A DNA stretch of 64,000 nucleotides, from contig JALIRH010000002.1 of assembly GCA_023055505.1 (NCBI GenBank), forward strand, positions 20,542,937-20,606,936, written 5' to 3'. The stretch's first letter is position 1, and every line of letters begins with the position of its first letter. Both the position numbers and the translations under genes were made by a program. Shown here piece by piece: positions 48,461-62,620 of this stretch. Below the pieces are notes generated by a model. The model saw only the letters and a list, made by a program, of their open reading frames with translations, made no database searches and was not told the DNA's origin. This stretch comes from Callipepla californica brunnescens. Taxonomy: Eukaryota; Chordata; Aves; Galliformes; Odontophoridae.

Positions 48461-50964
48461 GTTCTGGATGGCACGGCTCTATAAGAATGAGAAAACTATT
48501 CCCCATAGACTCTTCCAAATTTAGTATGCTATTTACTATTTGGAGAAATTCTTGGTATAGTGAACTTCGAGAACATTCAGATTAGACATCAAACTTCATC
48601 TGAATAACTGAAGATAGCTTCTCTTGTTAGAGAGTCCCCTGCTGAAGCCTATTTCCAGTATGACTGGCTCCCCCCTAGGAACCTCACAACATGAGCCCCT
48701 TCTCAAAGCAGAGAGGCAAAGAAGTACTCCTTGGTTTCAAAATCCCCAGGCACGAGCATGCACAAATGCACTGCGTGCCCATACAGCCTCTTTGCAAGCT
48801 GGCTAGTAGAGCCAGAATGGGAGCATCCCCACTATGCCCACAGCTTGCATCTGTTTTCCCAGTTGCTCAGGAGCACAGGAGTCCATTTGAAATAGAAATT
48901 ACCTTAAGGAAGGGGAAAAAAAAAGTCTATCAGTTAACATTTTTGCACAGCCATTAAAAATAATTATGTGAAGATTTACCTTAGAAAAATGAGAACCAGT
49001 TAATGGAAATAAAAGAATACTTGACGGTGCTTAAGTGAGTATTAAGCACTGAAGCTACACTTTGTAATTTTATGCTAAATAAAAAATAATTTTAATAATT
49101 TCTGGACAAATGCTTTCTTTGCTGGTCAGCTGGGAATCAATGGGGGTCCGTGGACTACTTCCAGGATGGCCACAAAAGGTAAATGGGAAAAACAAATCTG
49201 CTGTCAGTATGCTTGGACAGAGAAAGGTCTGCACTGGCACTTTAATACATTTAGAAGGAAAAATAAAGGAGTTTGAAAATTCTAATTCCATAAATCGTTT
49301 CTAAGCTGTTCTGAAGGCGAAATATTTAAGAGGCTATTTCCCATGGCTAACAAATGAATGAATTGATGGATCCCATGTCACTTTTATGTATCAGCATTAT
49401 TTTCAGTTCTATTAGAATGGCAGGAACACCAGGGCAAGGATGTCTCTGTTATCAGTCCTTTAATCCGGCCCTGAAGCACAAAAACTGCTCATTACCTCTT
49501 GACAGAGATTGCATTCTCGTCCATCATTGTTATCCCACTTACATTTTTATTCCAAGAATATAATGCTGCAAAATCCTGTGACCTGAATATTTCATATAGT
49601 ACATGCCAATGATCACTGCTTCCTGCCTGGTTATTGACTACACTGGCACAAACCTAAACCTCAGGGATGTAGTGTAGATTAGCGCTCATTAAGTACCAGA
49701 TAAAAGACACTCCCATACCAGTATATGCTGAATTTGAAATCTCAAAGTCTTTACTAAAGCTTACATTTTTAATGGTTTTTAACTTAAAATTTGTATCTTC
49801 CAGGGCGCACTTCATATATATAAAAAAAAAAAATCATCTTGGCAAAAAAAAATCACTTTTTTTCTAACTCCTTGTTGAAGGCATAGATCATTAATCACAA
49901 ATGCAATGTGGAAAAAAAAAAGGTTGAAAACGCTCCTCAGACAATAGTAGGGCTGGAAATGGATGGCGCACTTCTTAGAAAATATAAAAAAAACCTTAGA
50001 ACATAAAAATCCCCAAGTCCCCTGTTCTAGCCATTCCCTTTCACAGACCTGTTGTTACAGTCAGTCCTCCTGTTACGTGAGGATGATTTAGGGGGTAAGA
50101 CATTGAAGACATGTATGCCATGCAAATGAAGCCAACAAAACTGGTGTGATGATCAATGGAGAAGGAAGAGGAGGAAACCATGTCTACCACGTGTGCCGTG
50201 GCTGCTTGAAACTCCATCGGAACAGCGATGAGTAACTGACATATGGAAGGAAACGTTTTATTACTTACAGATGCACTCAAATTTATTTCTTTGCCTTTGT
50301 TGGTATATCTATGGGATAATGAATTTGAGGTTTGCAGCAGGGTTATTAATGGTACATCGCCTCCCTTTTTCCCCAGATGGAAATCCTTTAGATGCAACCT
50401 GTTTAGTATGCGCAGAATGAGACTTGTATTTTATAAGTGATGTTATATCACAAACCTTCAAGCCAGAAGACTCTAAAAAATTTGCAAGCATTGCAGCTGG
50501 TGATTAATTGGAGACCTCATATGTAAGAAGGAGAAAGAAAAACAGATTTTCCTATTCTATTAAGAGATCGTGTTGTTCAATTAGTGCAGGTATAAAAGCA
50601 TGTTCAGCTGGTGATTCTGAGTTCATCAAAGTGACAAATGGTCCATAACACTATATTTGTGGAAAGCTACATATCTGAATATACCCATCTACAGCCCGAG
50701 GGCCCTTTCACAGACTCTTGTAGAATGGTTTACAAAATGCAGTTGTATGAAGGAGAAACTCTATTTCCTTGAAAGCTTCCCACAGAAGAGACTGTGAACT
50801 GTGCCCTGACAGTAGACAGACCTAGCAAACCTCAGCCGCAACAGCAGCAAGTATCCTGCTAATGAAGCTTGCCATTTCTGTCTTCCCTCATTGCACCAGG
50901 AAGTCTGATGAGACCACCCTCTTCAAGAGTTTGTTAACTTGGTCCAGGAACAAGAGTCATGATT

Positions 50965-51126
50965 GCCCAGAGAAACCGGGGGTGCCCCATCCCTGGAGGT
51001 GTTCAAGGCCAGGTTGGATGGGCCCTGGGCAGCCTGAGCTGCTGGGGGAGAGCCCTGTCCACAGCAGGGGGTTGGAACTGGATGGTCTTTAAGGTCCCTT
51101 CCAACCAAAGCCATTCTAGGATTCTA
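50965..51126 (+). mobile_element. CR1 LINE 3' end, plus orientation
   Basis: Short sense copy: GCCCAGAGAAACCGGGGGTG, then CATCCCTGGAGGTGTTCAAG, GGGTTGGAACTGGATGGTC and the tail AAAGCCATTCTAGGATTCTA. About 160 bp, 5'-truncated and antisense inside SDC2 intron 1. Confidence 0.9.
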
Positions 51127-51622
51127 CACTTCTATTTTAAACAAGAAATTCTAGTTCTTTCCAGAGAATCGTGCTATCCAGCTGGCACGCTTCCCTTGCT
51201 GTTTTCTAACACATTTCCAGGTACAAGCTGCTCAGCAGCACTCACTCACCTCCTGCAGCTCCACACATCCCACCTGCACCCCACTGCACACACCTGATTT
51301 CGAGGGAGGACTGTACGTTATCAGATACAACTTTCCAGACCTGTTTTCCATTATCTGCCTTAATACTGATGCCTTTCTCCCCCATTCAATGATAAGTCCT
51401 GCAGCTGGGCGAGAGGAAAAGGGACGGAAAGAAATAGCCTCTACTACTTTCAAGGTAGACCCTATTATTTCCTTTAAAAGTTGTGGTAGCTATTTTTAAG
51501 TACGCATAGGCCCACAGGCCAAGTTCTTCCCAGCAAAACACAACTCTAATAGGATGTGAGTCGGAAGAAGGGGGTGTGGGAGGGGGTTGGCAGCTGTTGG
51601 GTTCTTTTTCAAAAACAATAGA

Positions 51623-51642
51623 AAAAGAAAAAAAAAAAAAAA
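51623..51642. repeat. A-rich tract
   Basis: Short A-rich run (GAAAAAGAAA followed by a long A stretch) with no element attached. Simple sequence. Confidence 0.7.
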
Positions 51643-52189
51643 GGATGCTAAGAATTAGAAATGTCTAATTTATGCACAGCACTCTGAGGATTGCCCATTT
51701 CCTTCCCTGCAGAAACTGTGCTGCCCACACACACCAGTGATGTTGGTGGGTTGCGTGCCGGCCACAGGAAAGCTGCCCTATACAACACTTGAGGTAATTG
51801 CAATCACAGCAAAAAATATTCTTCCCCTAACAACAGGCAGCAGACTGAATTTTGCTCGCTTCAGAGCCAATGTTTCATAAGGATGCTACCATCTGCTTTG
51901 CTCATTTCCTCGGAATGTTTCTGACACGAGGACCATCTCCCAGCATTACCTAGGAGCTGCAGGAAAGCCTGCACTCCCCAGAGTGCCACCTCCCAGTGCC
52001 AGTCCTCCCACTGTCCCCAGACACAATGTGAAAACCTGCCTGGCAGCAGGAACCGCCCACACCACATTTCTTAGTCCCCCGCCTCCCCCATTGCTGATTT
52101 TTGGCCTGTTAAACAACAAGGCTGGATTTCAGCGACTCATTTCGGTAGGGCTTATTTCCAAAGGTATTTTTAAAAGTAAAGAGGACGCT

Positions 52190-52460
52190 GGCTGCCCTTC
52201 CTCAGGTAGGGGTGAAACGGCACGTCAGCTTTGTGCGAGTGTCCCTGCTGACGCTAACGGGGTGTTTGCCCGCGGCCCAGCACGGCCTGGTGCGGGCAGA
52301 GCTGCCCCGGCGCCGGCACCGCACGCCAGAAAGATTCTTCACGCTGCCTGCACCCTGTGTGCAAGAACTCCCTGATGCTGCACAAAACTATAGCTTGAGG
52401 CTTCCAGCTTCTCCCGACGGAGGAAGAAAGGGTCTGACCGTTCGTGGCTGCTGAGGAAAA
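52190..52460. other. GC-richer patch in SDC2 intron 1
   Basis: About 270 bp with raised CpG (for example GCCCCGGCGCCGGCACCGCA) in an AT-rich intron. I looked for SDC2 exon 1 on the minus strand here: no signal peptide and no suitable donor were found. It could be an alternative promoter, an enhancer or just composition. Confidence 0.35.
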
Positions 52461-54874
52461 GCGCTGAGCCCAAAATAAACGCGAGTAGTGAATAGAGCTT
52501 CTGCTACTGCGAGTGTTCAGCAGCAGAGGAGTCCACCAAAGAGCTGATTTACAGATTGCCTAACGTCGGAGCCAACAGTCAAAATATGTGTGCTTTTAGG
52601 ATGCACACAGTCTGTTTTGGTAATTAGCCTGCCATAACAGAGGCGTATTTGACAGCAACAGAATTAATCGAACAACTCTTGCTCACGTCAGGCGTTTCAG
52701 CAGCCACGTGGCTCACGCTGAACCAAACCACCTCACAGCCACGGTACCCGCAGGGAAACACTCAAAAAAGATGTGAAGAAGCCACCGCCACCACAGCCTC
52801 TCCTCACTGGTGGCCATGTACCAGAATGGTGGCTGTGCCGCAGTCAACAGACCCTAGCTCACGCTCTAATGAAGTCACAGAAACTTGTGTGCCTGTTTTC
52901 TAACAATCAGCCACGCTTCAGAAATACTCCCTGGTGTGCAACTGCATCATGTGATAACAGAACCTAAAATGAAAACAGAGGAACTTGTTCAAGCTTAATT
53001 GGAAATGGTTATCTTCCCATCTTCAAGCCTCACGGATCTGCAGAGCAGGCTTTCAGCTTGCTCACAGCACTGGAGCTGAGGCCTGTCCTGCCTTGAGGAC
53101 AACATAAATGCCCTCTAATGTTTTAGCCTGACTGAGGTAAATTCTAATGGAAAAAGCTTTCCTCTTCCCACTTCCTCTCACAGCATCTGATTTCCAGCTG
53201 TGTGCCATTTATCTATTAAGTGCACACAGAGATCAAACTTCTGGTCTGTTAATCCAGTCCCTCGTCCATAACCTGCACTGCCCAGGGGTGGGACAGGAAG
53301 GCTGTGTGCGCTGGAGGGAGGCAACAAGCACTGCAGCAGGAGCAGCGCTTTCCACTCTTACACATTTGAGACAAAGGACAGATCAAACAACTTGCTCCAC
53401 ACTCTCCAGTTACAACAGATACTTAGGAGATAAATAATAGAGAGAATCCTGGTTAACCAACACCCCCTCCAAGGCTATCCAGCTAGGCTTCAGCCCAGGA
53501 GAGATTATACCAAAGTACTGCAAGCTGAGCAAGACCATAGGTGGGTCTACCTCTACAAAATACAACTTCATCATCTACCCTGCAGACAATACCTGCTTCT
53601 TCATGGAATCTTCTGAAACAACAGATCTCTGCCTCCCTGGACCTCTGTCAATGCTGTACCCCAGTGAAGAGCAGAGTGGTCTTCTCAGAAGTTGTCCCAC
53701 GCCCTTAACTCACAACTCAGCAAGTACAATTACCTAGATTACAGAATATGAAACGGTAGCTTTTCATTTTCTTTCTGCAAAAATGTAAGTCCTGCTGTTT
53801 GACAGCAATTGATGCTAGAAGCCCACACTGCTGAAGTGACCAGCCCCGTTACTCCCCCACACACCCACAGCAGGGAACTGTGTTCTCAGTCCTCCTCCAC
53901 ACTGGCAGCATGTTTAGATTCAGAGGGTCCCTTGGTCCCATGACCATATGAATTTACTCCAGATCGAAAGAGGTTGCTTAGAAATGATAGAGCAGTAGGG
54001 GAAACCTAATACAAAAAGCCAAACAAACACTTCACACCACTAGGCCTGTGAAACCCAGAACTGAACACTGCAGCTCAGTTATCTCCTTTACCTAGAAAAC
54101 CACAAGATAAAGCAATTCTAGTTTCCCACATAAAAGCACACATTTCACACCAAAGTTTCTCTGGGAATCCCAAAATGAAAGTTTCAAAGCCCTTGCAGCT
54201 TTCACGCTAAGTCATAATTAAGGCAAACAAACTTTATTCCTTGTCTTTGACATGGGCATGGAATAACAGGGAAACTGTTTGAGACGGGCTACAGCTCAAG
54301 CAGCTTCCAGAGTGCTACTCCAGGCTGAAATACAAAAGGGCAACGTGCAGGTGAAACGGCAGCAGAGTTAGCAGCCAGCACTGTGGATCGATTTATCTCA
54401 ATTAGCATAGCAATTTTCTGCACGTTTTCCAAAAAGCGCTGATCGGTTTCACCAAAAATAGGATCAGAAACACCATGCAAATTGTTGTCACGGCTCAGAA
54501 CACTAATCGGTTTCCTAAGGACACATCAGCCCATGCGAAGATAGGTTAAATTTAAGGCACAGCCGTGACCAAGAAGCTAAATATGCTCCTTTGAAACTGC
54601 TGAATGAAGAGGTTAGTGTGTCTCTGAATCACCCGTCACCAGCCTGACACTAATAACAGGGGATGCAGGTAACTTTTGCTGTCCAGGTCACAGCTACGCG
54701 TACCTGGCCCCAGTCAGTGTTTCCGATGTGAACTGACTTTTCAACATACCCCTCCCCTCCGCTTTTATGCTTTACCGATCCTTTTCCCTAATCAATCAGA
54801 AGAACTAACACTTATATTTTCCTCCCTCCTCTTGAGAACGTGGAAGAATGATTAAAGCTGCCAGGGCAACCTCC

Positions 54875-54890
54875 TTGGCATGCATGCCAA
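54875..54890. promoter_or_regulatory. 16-bp perfect palindrome TTGGCATGCATGCCAA
   Basis: Two NFI-type half sites (TTGGC and GCCAA) separated by ATGCAT. The classical NFI dyad has a 5-base spacer; here it is 6, so affinity may be lower. It lies in a stretch of SDC2 intron 1 (about 54.8-55.2 kb) that is free of repeats and could be a conserved non-coding element. Function is inferred. Confidence 0.4.
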
Positions 54891-57800
54891 TAACTTCCCA
54901 CCTAATAGCCTTTCCTTTGCCTCACTGCCCTGGCCCACTGGTGATTACTGCAATCCCTTGAAGTGGTCAAATTGCAGGGCAGCCCCCATGGAAACCTATT
55001 TGGAACTGTTCAAGCTCATACCAAAGAATGATGTTTTTAATACAGATTGTTCTTTTTAAAGCCCTACAAAAGCAGCTGTAATCAATCGTAGTGGGAGCAC
55101 TGCAAACCTCCACCAGTTTCAAAAGCCCCATATTGATTTCTTTCCAGTACATGGATTCTAACAAAATAACCCCATGTGAGGAGCCCACAATTGGCTATCA
55201 AGGAATCACTTATTAAGATATTTTTGTCATTAGTCGCAACAATGTACAATAAGCTATCTCAATCAATTAAATTCCATTAGAATGAATACAGAGATTACAT
55301 GCGATTATTAAAGTTGCACTGAACATCAATTAAACGTTACTAGTAAAGGCTATGCATAGCACCTAAATTTGTTAAAGGCAATGAGGAGTCACACTTCACA
55401 GTTTAAAGACTGAGTATTCCCAATTCCTCGAATGCAGCGTGGTGACCAAGCATAACCTGTTATCCAACAGTCAGTCTTTGAACAGCAGGGTCCACAAATC
55501 TCCTATTGGACATTTCTGTACAGTCAGCAGACTGGTGACATCCCACCAAAGCTTCGTGTGAAGGTGAAAAACAGCACCGGCCGATCTGAAATCTGATACA
55601 CCTTTCTAAAATTGGGTGCTGTTACAGCAACTACCCAAGGGAACTTCCCTCCATCCAACAAACACAGAAAACATTCCACAAGGTGGTTGTAAACGGCTCA
55701 GAACGAAGAGAAATACTGGTGGTAACATATCCCAGGTTCTCCAGGCACTCACTCAAGGAGAGTAAAGCTCAAGTAAGCTTTAAGCATGCCTAAATGAAAT
55801 GCTATGCTCTTGGTTTTGCTTTAACTGGATACGCAGGCTGTGCCCTCAACATGAGAGAAAATAATTATCTTTTAAACAAATATTTTTAAAATAACATATA
55901 GTAATAAAATTTAAAATAATAAATAAACTAAAAACAAGTATCACCTTTTATATTACTTTGGGTACTGACAAATAGTCAGTTTCCACTGACAAACAGCACT
56001 GTCTCATGATATAAAATGCAAATTGAACTGCAGTTAATGTGAACACTGTGCTACCCTGCAGTACACACTGTATACACTGACTTGCTCCCCAAGCCCATGG
56101 GAATGAACACCGCTTCATTTGTTCAGGTGACTGCTTCTAACTTGTCCAATGGTAACTGAAAGCATAGCAGTAGGGGATCAGTACTGATAAATCTGAAGCT
56201 GGGTCCACTGAGGCCAAGAGCAGCCAAAAAGACAAACTGTGCCATTGCTGCTTTCTGCTGGCATGGACTTCTTGGATAGAGACTGAAAGCTTTAGGAGAC
56301 CAGATATCCTTGTGAGATACCACTTTGTATCCCAGATCCCACAAACGTAGGACAACAAAGATGTCTTTATTGCTGTTTCCAGTTGCCAACCAGTCTAACA
56401 CCCACACAACTTCCTGGTCTATGAGATTAAGTAGCTGGATTCAGTGCTCTGATCCCATCTTACTTTACTGAACTTGAAAATAAATGAATAAAATTTGCTT
56501 CCCTTAATCTAAAGGAAAGTGACCAGGTAAGCTGTTTGACTGCACATTGACAGTCATGTCAAAGACAGTCAAGGTGACCAGACAGTAAAATACAATGAAG
56601 CTTCTTAACTGTATTTAATATCTGTTAACAAAGAACTAAACAACTCCTTTATTTTTCTTTTTTCCCCCTAGCATTTGTACTTGAAATAAGAGTTCTGCTG
56701 GAGGGAACAAGGATTTCACTACATCTATGGCCAAACTCTTGACTCTTCACAAGAATGTCCCGGTGCCATTGATATGAGGCTGGCAGCACTCCTGATCTTT
56801 ATTGCCCAAACAACAGTTTAATGCTTTTAAAAATCCATATGTCTACAAAAAACCTCCTGGGGCTGTTACACGTTGAGGATTTCACTGCATTATTGACCTG
56901 GGCAGCCTCTTTATCCTCACTGAGTTATTTTAAGCAACTTTCTGCCAGCAAGCAAGTCTCTTTGTTAGGTTTTGTCTGTACTATTGCTAAAGCCCTGCTT
57001 ACAATACAGCACAGAATGGGGAGGTACTAAGCACACACCAGAAAAAAAGCCCGACAAGTTCCATTTGTATTTTCATTGTTCCCACTTTCTTGATATCATT
57101 TAATGTTGTACAGATGACTGCACTGCTGCCAGGAGTCTGGCTAACCACCTGAGCTCCCTCCTGTGAGGGGGCAACATGAACACACAGTACAAGACATAGA
57201 CCAAATCCATGTCTTTTCTGGAGCATATGATTTAATTTGCGTGCTTTCTTTTGCTCTTTTGGTATTGCGGGTTTTTTGTATGTTTGTTTTTCTGCATATG
57301 TTGTAGAGAAATAGAAGCAAGCAACTGTATTTATTATCTACTCAGTAAGGAACCTGGCTTTGGAGGTGAGGAAGTAAAAAGGAAGTTTCTCAGATTTCAA
57401 ACTCAAAAAAACCACAACCAAACACTATGTGTAACTCTTATATCCCCTATGAGATAAACGTTGCCGGTCTGAGGACCACTTTTCTGTGGCACCACAGAAG
57501 CAAACCTCAACCCTACCCTTCCTTCCCAAATTACCAAGGCACATCCACGCTTCCTCTACTTCCCTACTTATCAGAAATACTAATACGGTGAGCCTGCCTG
57601 GGAAAGCATCTCTGGGCTCAGGGTCAAATGAATGCTCTCCCCATAGGTCTGCCCACCAAGGTCACATCCCACAGCACAGAGCACTGAACCAAACATGTGC
57701 CCACTGCCCCGCAGCTGTGATTTAAGCATTGCTGTATCAGCACTGCTCTTGGGTTCCACATCAATGGCACTTCACAGTGGAATAATCACAGAAATCGCGA

Positions 57801-60800
57801 CAGCTGAGGAGCACTTTCTGCTCCTCAACAGCAAATGTAAAAGCAGGGAAATAGTTGCAACAAGGCAGTTCCAGCTGCCATGGCTTAATTCACCTATGAG
57901 TCCATGTGCTATCCTTTCATTTCTAAGTTTCATATCTCAAAATCCAGTGTGGCCAGCAACACTTGTGTCACGAGAACTGCTATTCTCATACTAAATTTCT
58001 ACCTTGCTGAGTGAATGGGAAGAAGAAATATTTCCTAAGTCATCATCAGTCCAGTTAAGTCTGCGAACAGCAGAACACCTTTTAACTCATTTTATGGAAG
58101 CAACCAATTCAACACTGGCATCTTCATTTTCCTTAATAAAAATAGCAAACATAACCCTAAGTAATCTGCTAACCTTGGGATGTTTTATATACACATATTC
58201 CTATATTATCTGCACCTTCTTTTCATTCCAAGAGTTCTGCTTCAGAAATACAGCACACAATCTGCTCCAGGTAGATGTCAGTTGATTGAGCACGTTCTCT
58301 TACGGATTCATTGTTGATACTTCCAAAGCAATTGTACTTTACAAGGTTATCCATAGAGTAATAACAGAAGTTTAATTAAAAACACTGCTTTTCCCCTGCA
58401 GACAATAAAAAAGGTTGCTACATTGCCAGCATTGGAAAGCTTCTTCACTCAGCACTTTGAAATGGGACAAACAAAAGGGGTTCATCAGCCTACGCGTTAA
58501 GGATGTCGGCCACTTAACAGACCTGACCTCGCACAAACCTGTTCACTCCTCTGCGTTCTGGGAGCTTAAAAACAAATCTGAGGACAAACAGGGGAAGAGT
58601 AAAGAACGTGCTTAGGGAGACCATACGGCACAACCTGCACATCTGCTATATCGAGGCCACAATTTCTGTGCTGCCGCAACACGAGTGCACTTGTGTGCCT
58701 TTATCTAAGAACACAGAATGGTCAAAGGCTGCTTTCAACACAAGCAGTGTAACACAAAGCTGCATTTTTAACATACACATCTATACGGAGACATGCATCT
58801 GTAACATGGTCTTACTGTAAAGCACAGAGAGTTTCCTCTCTCACAATAATAATTCCCTTCATTTCATTTCAAGATTAGACACTTGGACTTGGGTCAAGAG
58901 TAAAACTCTCACAGGGCAGAGCACATTGGGTAAATCAGCTTTTCTGAGAAACAGACATCAGTAAATTAGATTAAGAACTTGTTGAAAATACAATTTTGCA
59001 AGTAATATAAATTAAGACTACTTTATGTGATGACTGGGAAGCAGCTGAGAACCAAGAAGGCTGAGCGCAGTTCTGCTGAAAACTGTTCATGTCTGTCACT
59101 GATGTCTTCTCTTAAAAGTCACTCCAAAGTTCATTTGACTTCATAATGACATGATCAAGAGCAATCATTGGGCAGAAGAATGGATCAGCTCCTGGTGTTC
59201 TGATAAAGCAGAGTCATCAGCTCATTCCACAAAACCAAATAAGGCTTGTCCAGTGAAATACATTGCCACACTTCACTAACGGGAAAATCAGCTTATCGAG
59301 CTACACTGACACCCCAAGAGTTTGCTGTGCTGGAAATGTTCATTTACCACACTGACAGAGCACGATCCCTTCTGGAGAATAAAGGCCCACGGTCAGCTCC
59401 CAGCAGTGATTTTCCGTCCTCCATTAATTACGTGTGCACACACGTACACTCATGCTGCAATCCCCAGGAGAAATGTGTGATGGTCTCAAAGAGCAGATTA
59501 CGGGCTTATGGCTCAAATACAGCAGGTTATGCAACCGCAAGGCTTAACGAGCCTCCAGTCCTCTCTTTAAAAATTAGTTGGAAGGGAGGAAAAAATGAAC
59601 AGCTATGAGGACAAACACCAAAAAGTGACAAAAATCCAAAAAATAGTGCAGGCAGGAGAAAACAAGCTGCAGTATAATGCTTCAGTTTTCAATTAGCGGA
59701 GTGAGGCAAGAGTCACAAGGCACTGTCGACAGCCGCATTTGCTCAGATGCTCCTTGGCCTGCTGTGAAGCAAGAGCTTACTCTATTTTTTAACCCCAAAA
59801 ACACCTTCTTCATTAGGCTGTTGGCTATTTTAAAAAGAAGAAATAGGACATGTTCTGAAAGCCTAAGACTCTTCTAAAGCTTGAGGTCTGCTCATGGATG
59901 TTCTTTCAGCTTCCAACGCCAAGCACGGAAGAGAAGGTCTGGTACACCCAGAGCATGCCCAGGTTGCTGTTGGGAAGCTGGTGAGACATTCCCAGTACAC
60001 CACTGCTGGGCACACAACCATAGGAAGTGTACTTCTCCTCACCGCATCAGAGCTGGCTCTGCAGCAAGTCCAGTGAGCAATCTGGAGAAGAAGGTGGTTC
60101 TGCTTTTCCACTGGTTTTACTCACTACAGTTGCAAGCCAAAGGTAACAAAAAATGACAAGTGTTGGCTGAAGCAAAGTGTAAAAGTGTCACTCATAAACT
60201 TGACCGCATCATGTCAGTACATTCAGTTTGTACCACGTTTCTGTTGCTTCTTTTTCAAATAAATACAGAAGGTTCAAGCAAACAAAGGGATAGTTTAGGA
60301 TACCTCACACCACCTCTCCACCTTCTACTACCTTATTAAATCAACGTCCCGTTGCTGCTTTATAGCCTGATCAACCCAAAGTGCAGCTCGTGTCCACCCA
60401 TGACTCAGTTGGCAGAACAAGCTGCTCCATCTCTTCCAGGCGAGCTCCCCTGGAACGCGCAGCCCAAGGTTTCCATTTGCTGGAGAGGGTTGTCATCCAT
60501 GACATTATGCAGCGCTGAAGGAGCCAAGCAGATTAAATGGACATCTGCCTTCCTAGTCCGCTATAAAAAGTGGTTTAATACCAAGCAGTGTTTAACAGTA
60601 AAACTGTCTGCAATTACTGCTCTATAATCTGTGAGTAATCAATCAGTCTCAATGTTGAACTTTCATTACTGCTTCTCCGTAAGCAGCTGGAAAAATATCC
60701 AGGGCACACACTCTGTTTTTATACCCCAGCACTAAAGATGAATTAATCACAGATTCGCTCTGCATCCACAGTGATCCCAGCACACACGTCAAGTCTTAGG

Positions 60801-62506
60801 CTTGTATTTTCAAAGCGAAGCACAGCAGACGCCATAAACCCACCCGTTACGGTAACTATTTGCCACATTATTTCCCTTCTGAACGCACTATGGAAATAAA
60901 CACAGGGTGGCTCTGCCAAAGGAGAGCAGCACATCTTCATCCTCCCTCCTCCTAAACCCCAGCACTGCGGGAGGGAGCCGCGGAGCCAGGCTGCTCTGGT
61001 TGCAGCCATCCTGGGCAGCAGCCTCCAACTCCGTGGCTTTTCCAACTTGTTGCTTGATGCTGTAATGACTCTGGGATTAAGACTGTCATGTTGGGGATTC
61101 AAAGGCTTACTTCATTCCTTTTAACAACCTAATCCATGCTGACACTTTTTTGTTAAGATGTAAGCATCCCTCACTCACGGAGCTACGCAGACCCCGCTAG
61201 CAACAGCGACACAGGCACTCGGCTGACATCGGCACTGAAGGGAACGAGAGCAGCTTCCCTTTCAGTGGGTAAAGGCAAAGAAGGAGAAACAGGACCGACA
61301 GACAAGCCGTGGGAGTGGGGCTGTGTGGGCAGCAGGCAGCTCCGGGGCTCATGGCACCTTGCTGCAGGTCACGCCTGGATTACCCTACTTCTGGGCTGCA
61401 CGGTGACACGGGACCAAGCCCAGCGCTCCTTTCATAGTGGATTAAAGCTGAGTCTTTTTATATTCCTTTATTCTGCTGTGTGGAGGCTGCTGCTCAGCGT
61501 GTAAAGCACCTGTCCAGCATCTGTCACCTGCCCATCCCATCATCCCCCACCAAGAGCAAGGATTTAATGCCCCAGATGCTCCTGCTTCATTTGGTTAGAG
61601 CAGACTGCCCCACAAATACCACTTAATAATTGAGATGTGGCAAAGGTGAGACCAGTTCCTTATAAGTGGAATATCAGTGGTCGGTTTCACACATCTTCGA
61701 GGCAGCTCCTGTCCCACGTATTTATTCACCAACGGTGCCTGGCATCATGGCTGCTCCAGATGGGGAGCCCAGAACAAGGGCACCACTTCCAGCACACCTG
61801 CTGCTCAGCAGCCACGCGAGCTGGCTGCTGGCTCTGAAATGACATGGGGCTTTCAGCTGAGCTGGTGGAAAGTGCCTTGGCCTAAAACACGGTGTTGGAT
61901 GAAATCTATGGAGCTTTCCAGACCTGATCTGCATCTGTTCCTCCCCCCTGTGTTACTCTCTGCTTGGCACAAGGAGGTGAAGGATCATAGTGGCTCATGC
62001 TGCTGCATGTGCTCTGGTGTGCCATGGCAAACACACGCTGGCAATGGACACGGACAACTGGATTTTATAAGTAAAAGCATTTCACAAAATCATTACCATA
62101 CGTCCATCATCCAAATCACAGCTTTACTGGAAGCTCGTGGCTATTCACATGAGCGGAGCTGGTACCTGGGCACTGCAGTATGAATGGTGAGATGAGAGAC
62201 ATGGGGTGAGCTGCTGAGACTGCAGAGCTCCTGGGAGGGCCCAGAAGATACTGCTGTTTGGACAGTAACACAAAATCAACATGTGTCCCCATCTCTCTCC
62301 CTCTCAATGTTGCTACACAATTAGCATGATCACTACACACAGATATTGCCTCTCATTTTTTATTCACTGGCCTCAGGTTGGATTATCCATTTCAGTTTGG
62401 ATAGAGCAGTGCTCTCAGGTGAGACTAAGGACATAGGGAGACAGAAGCAAGGTGCATTTCAGGCACCCGACTTCCAGAAGCCCCTTCTACAGATCAACAA
62501 CTGCTC

Positions 62507-62566
62507 ACTGGTTTTAGATGTCTAAACTCAACTGTCCTGGTTTTAGATGTCTAAACTCAGACATCT
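62507..62566 (+). repeat. Two-copy 29-bp tandem repeat ending in a hairpin
   Basis: CTGGTTTTAGATGTCTAAAC is present at 62508 and again at 62537, period 29. In the second copy AGATGTCT (62545-62552) faces its complement AGACATCT (62559-62566) across a 6-base loop. A local duplication in SDC2 intron 1. Confidence 0.85.
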
Positions 62567-62603
62567 CTCTTATTAATGGAAACGTCCAGGGGTGGATGTG
62601 TGC

Positions 62604-62620
62604 TTTTTTTTTTTTTTTTT
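62604..62620. repeat. Poly(T) tract, 17 T
   Basis: Uninterrupted T run on the plus strand, 40 bp after the tandem duplication. No element recognised beside it. Confidence 0.95.

Noticed and set aside
61677..62183. 168-codon plus-strand open frame
   Set aside because: Cys/Trp/His-rich without repeat or domain pattern, overlapped by other frames; no promoter or codon-bias support. Probably chance in SDC2 intron 1.
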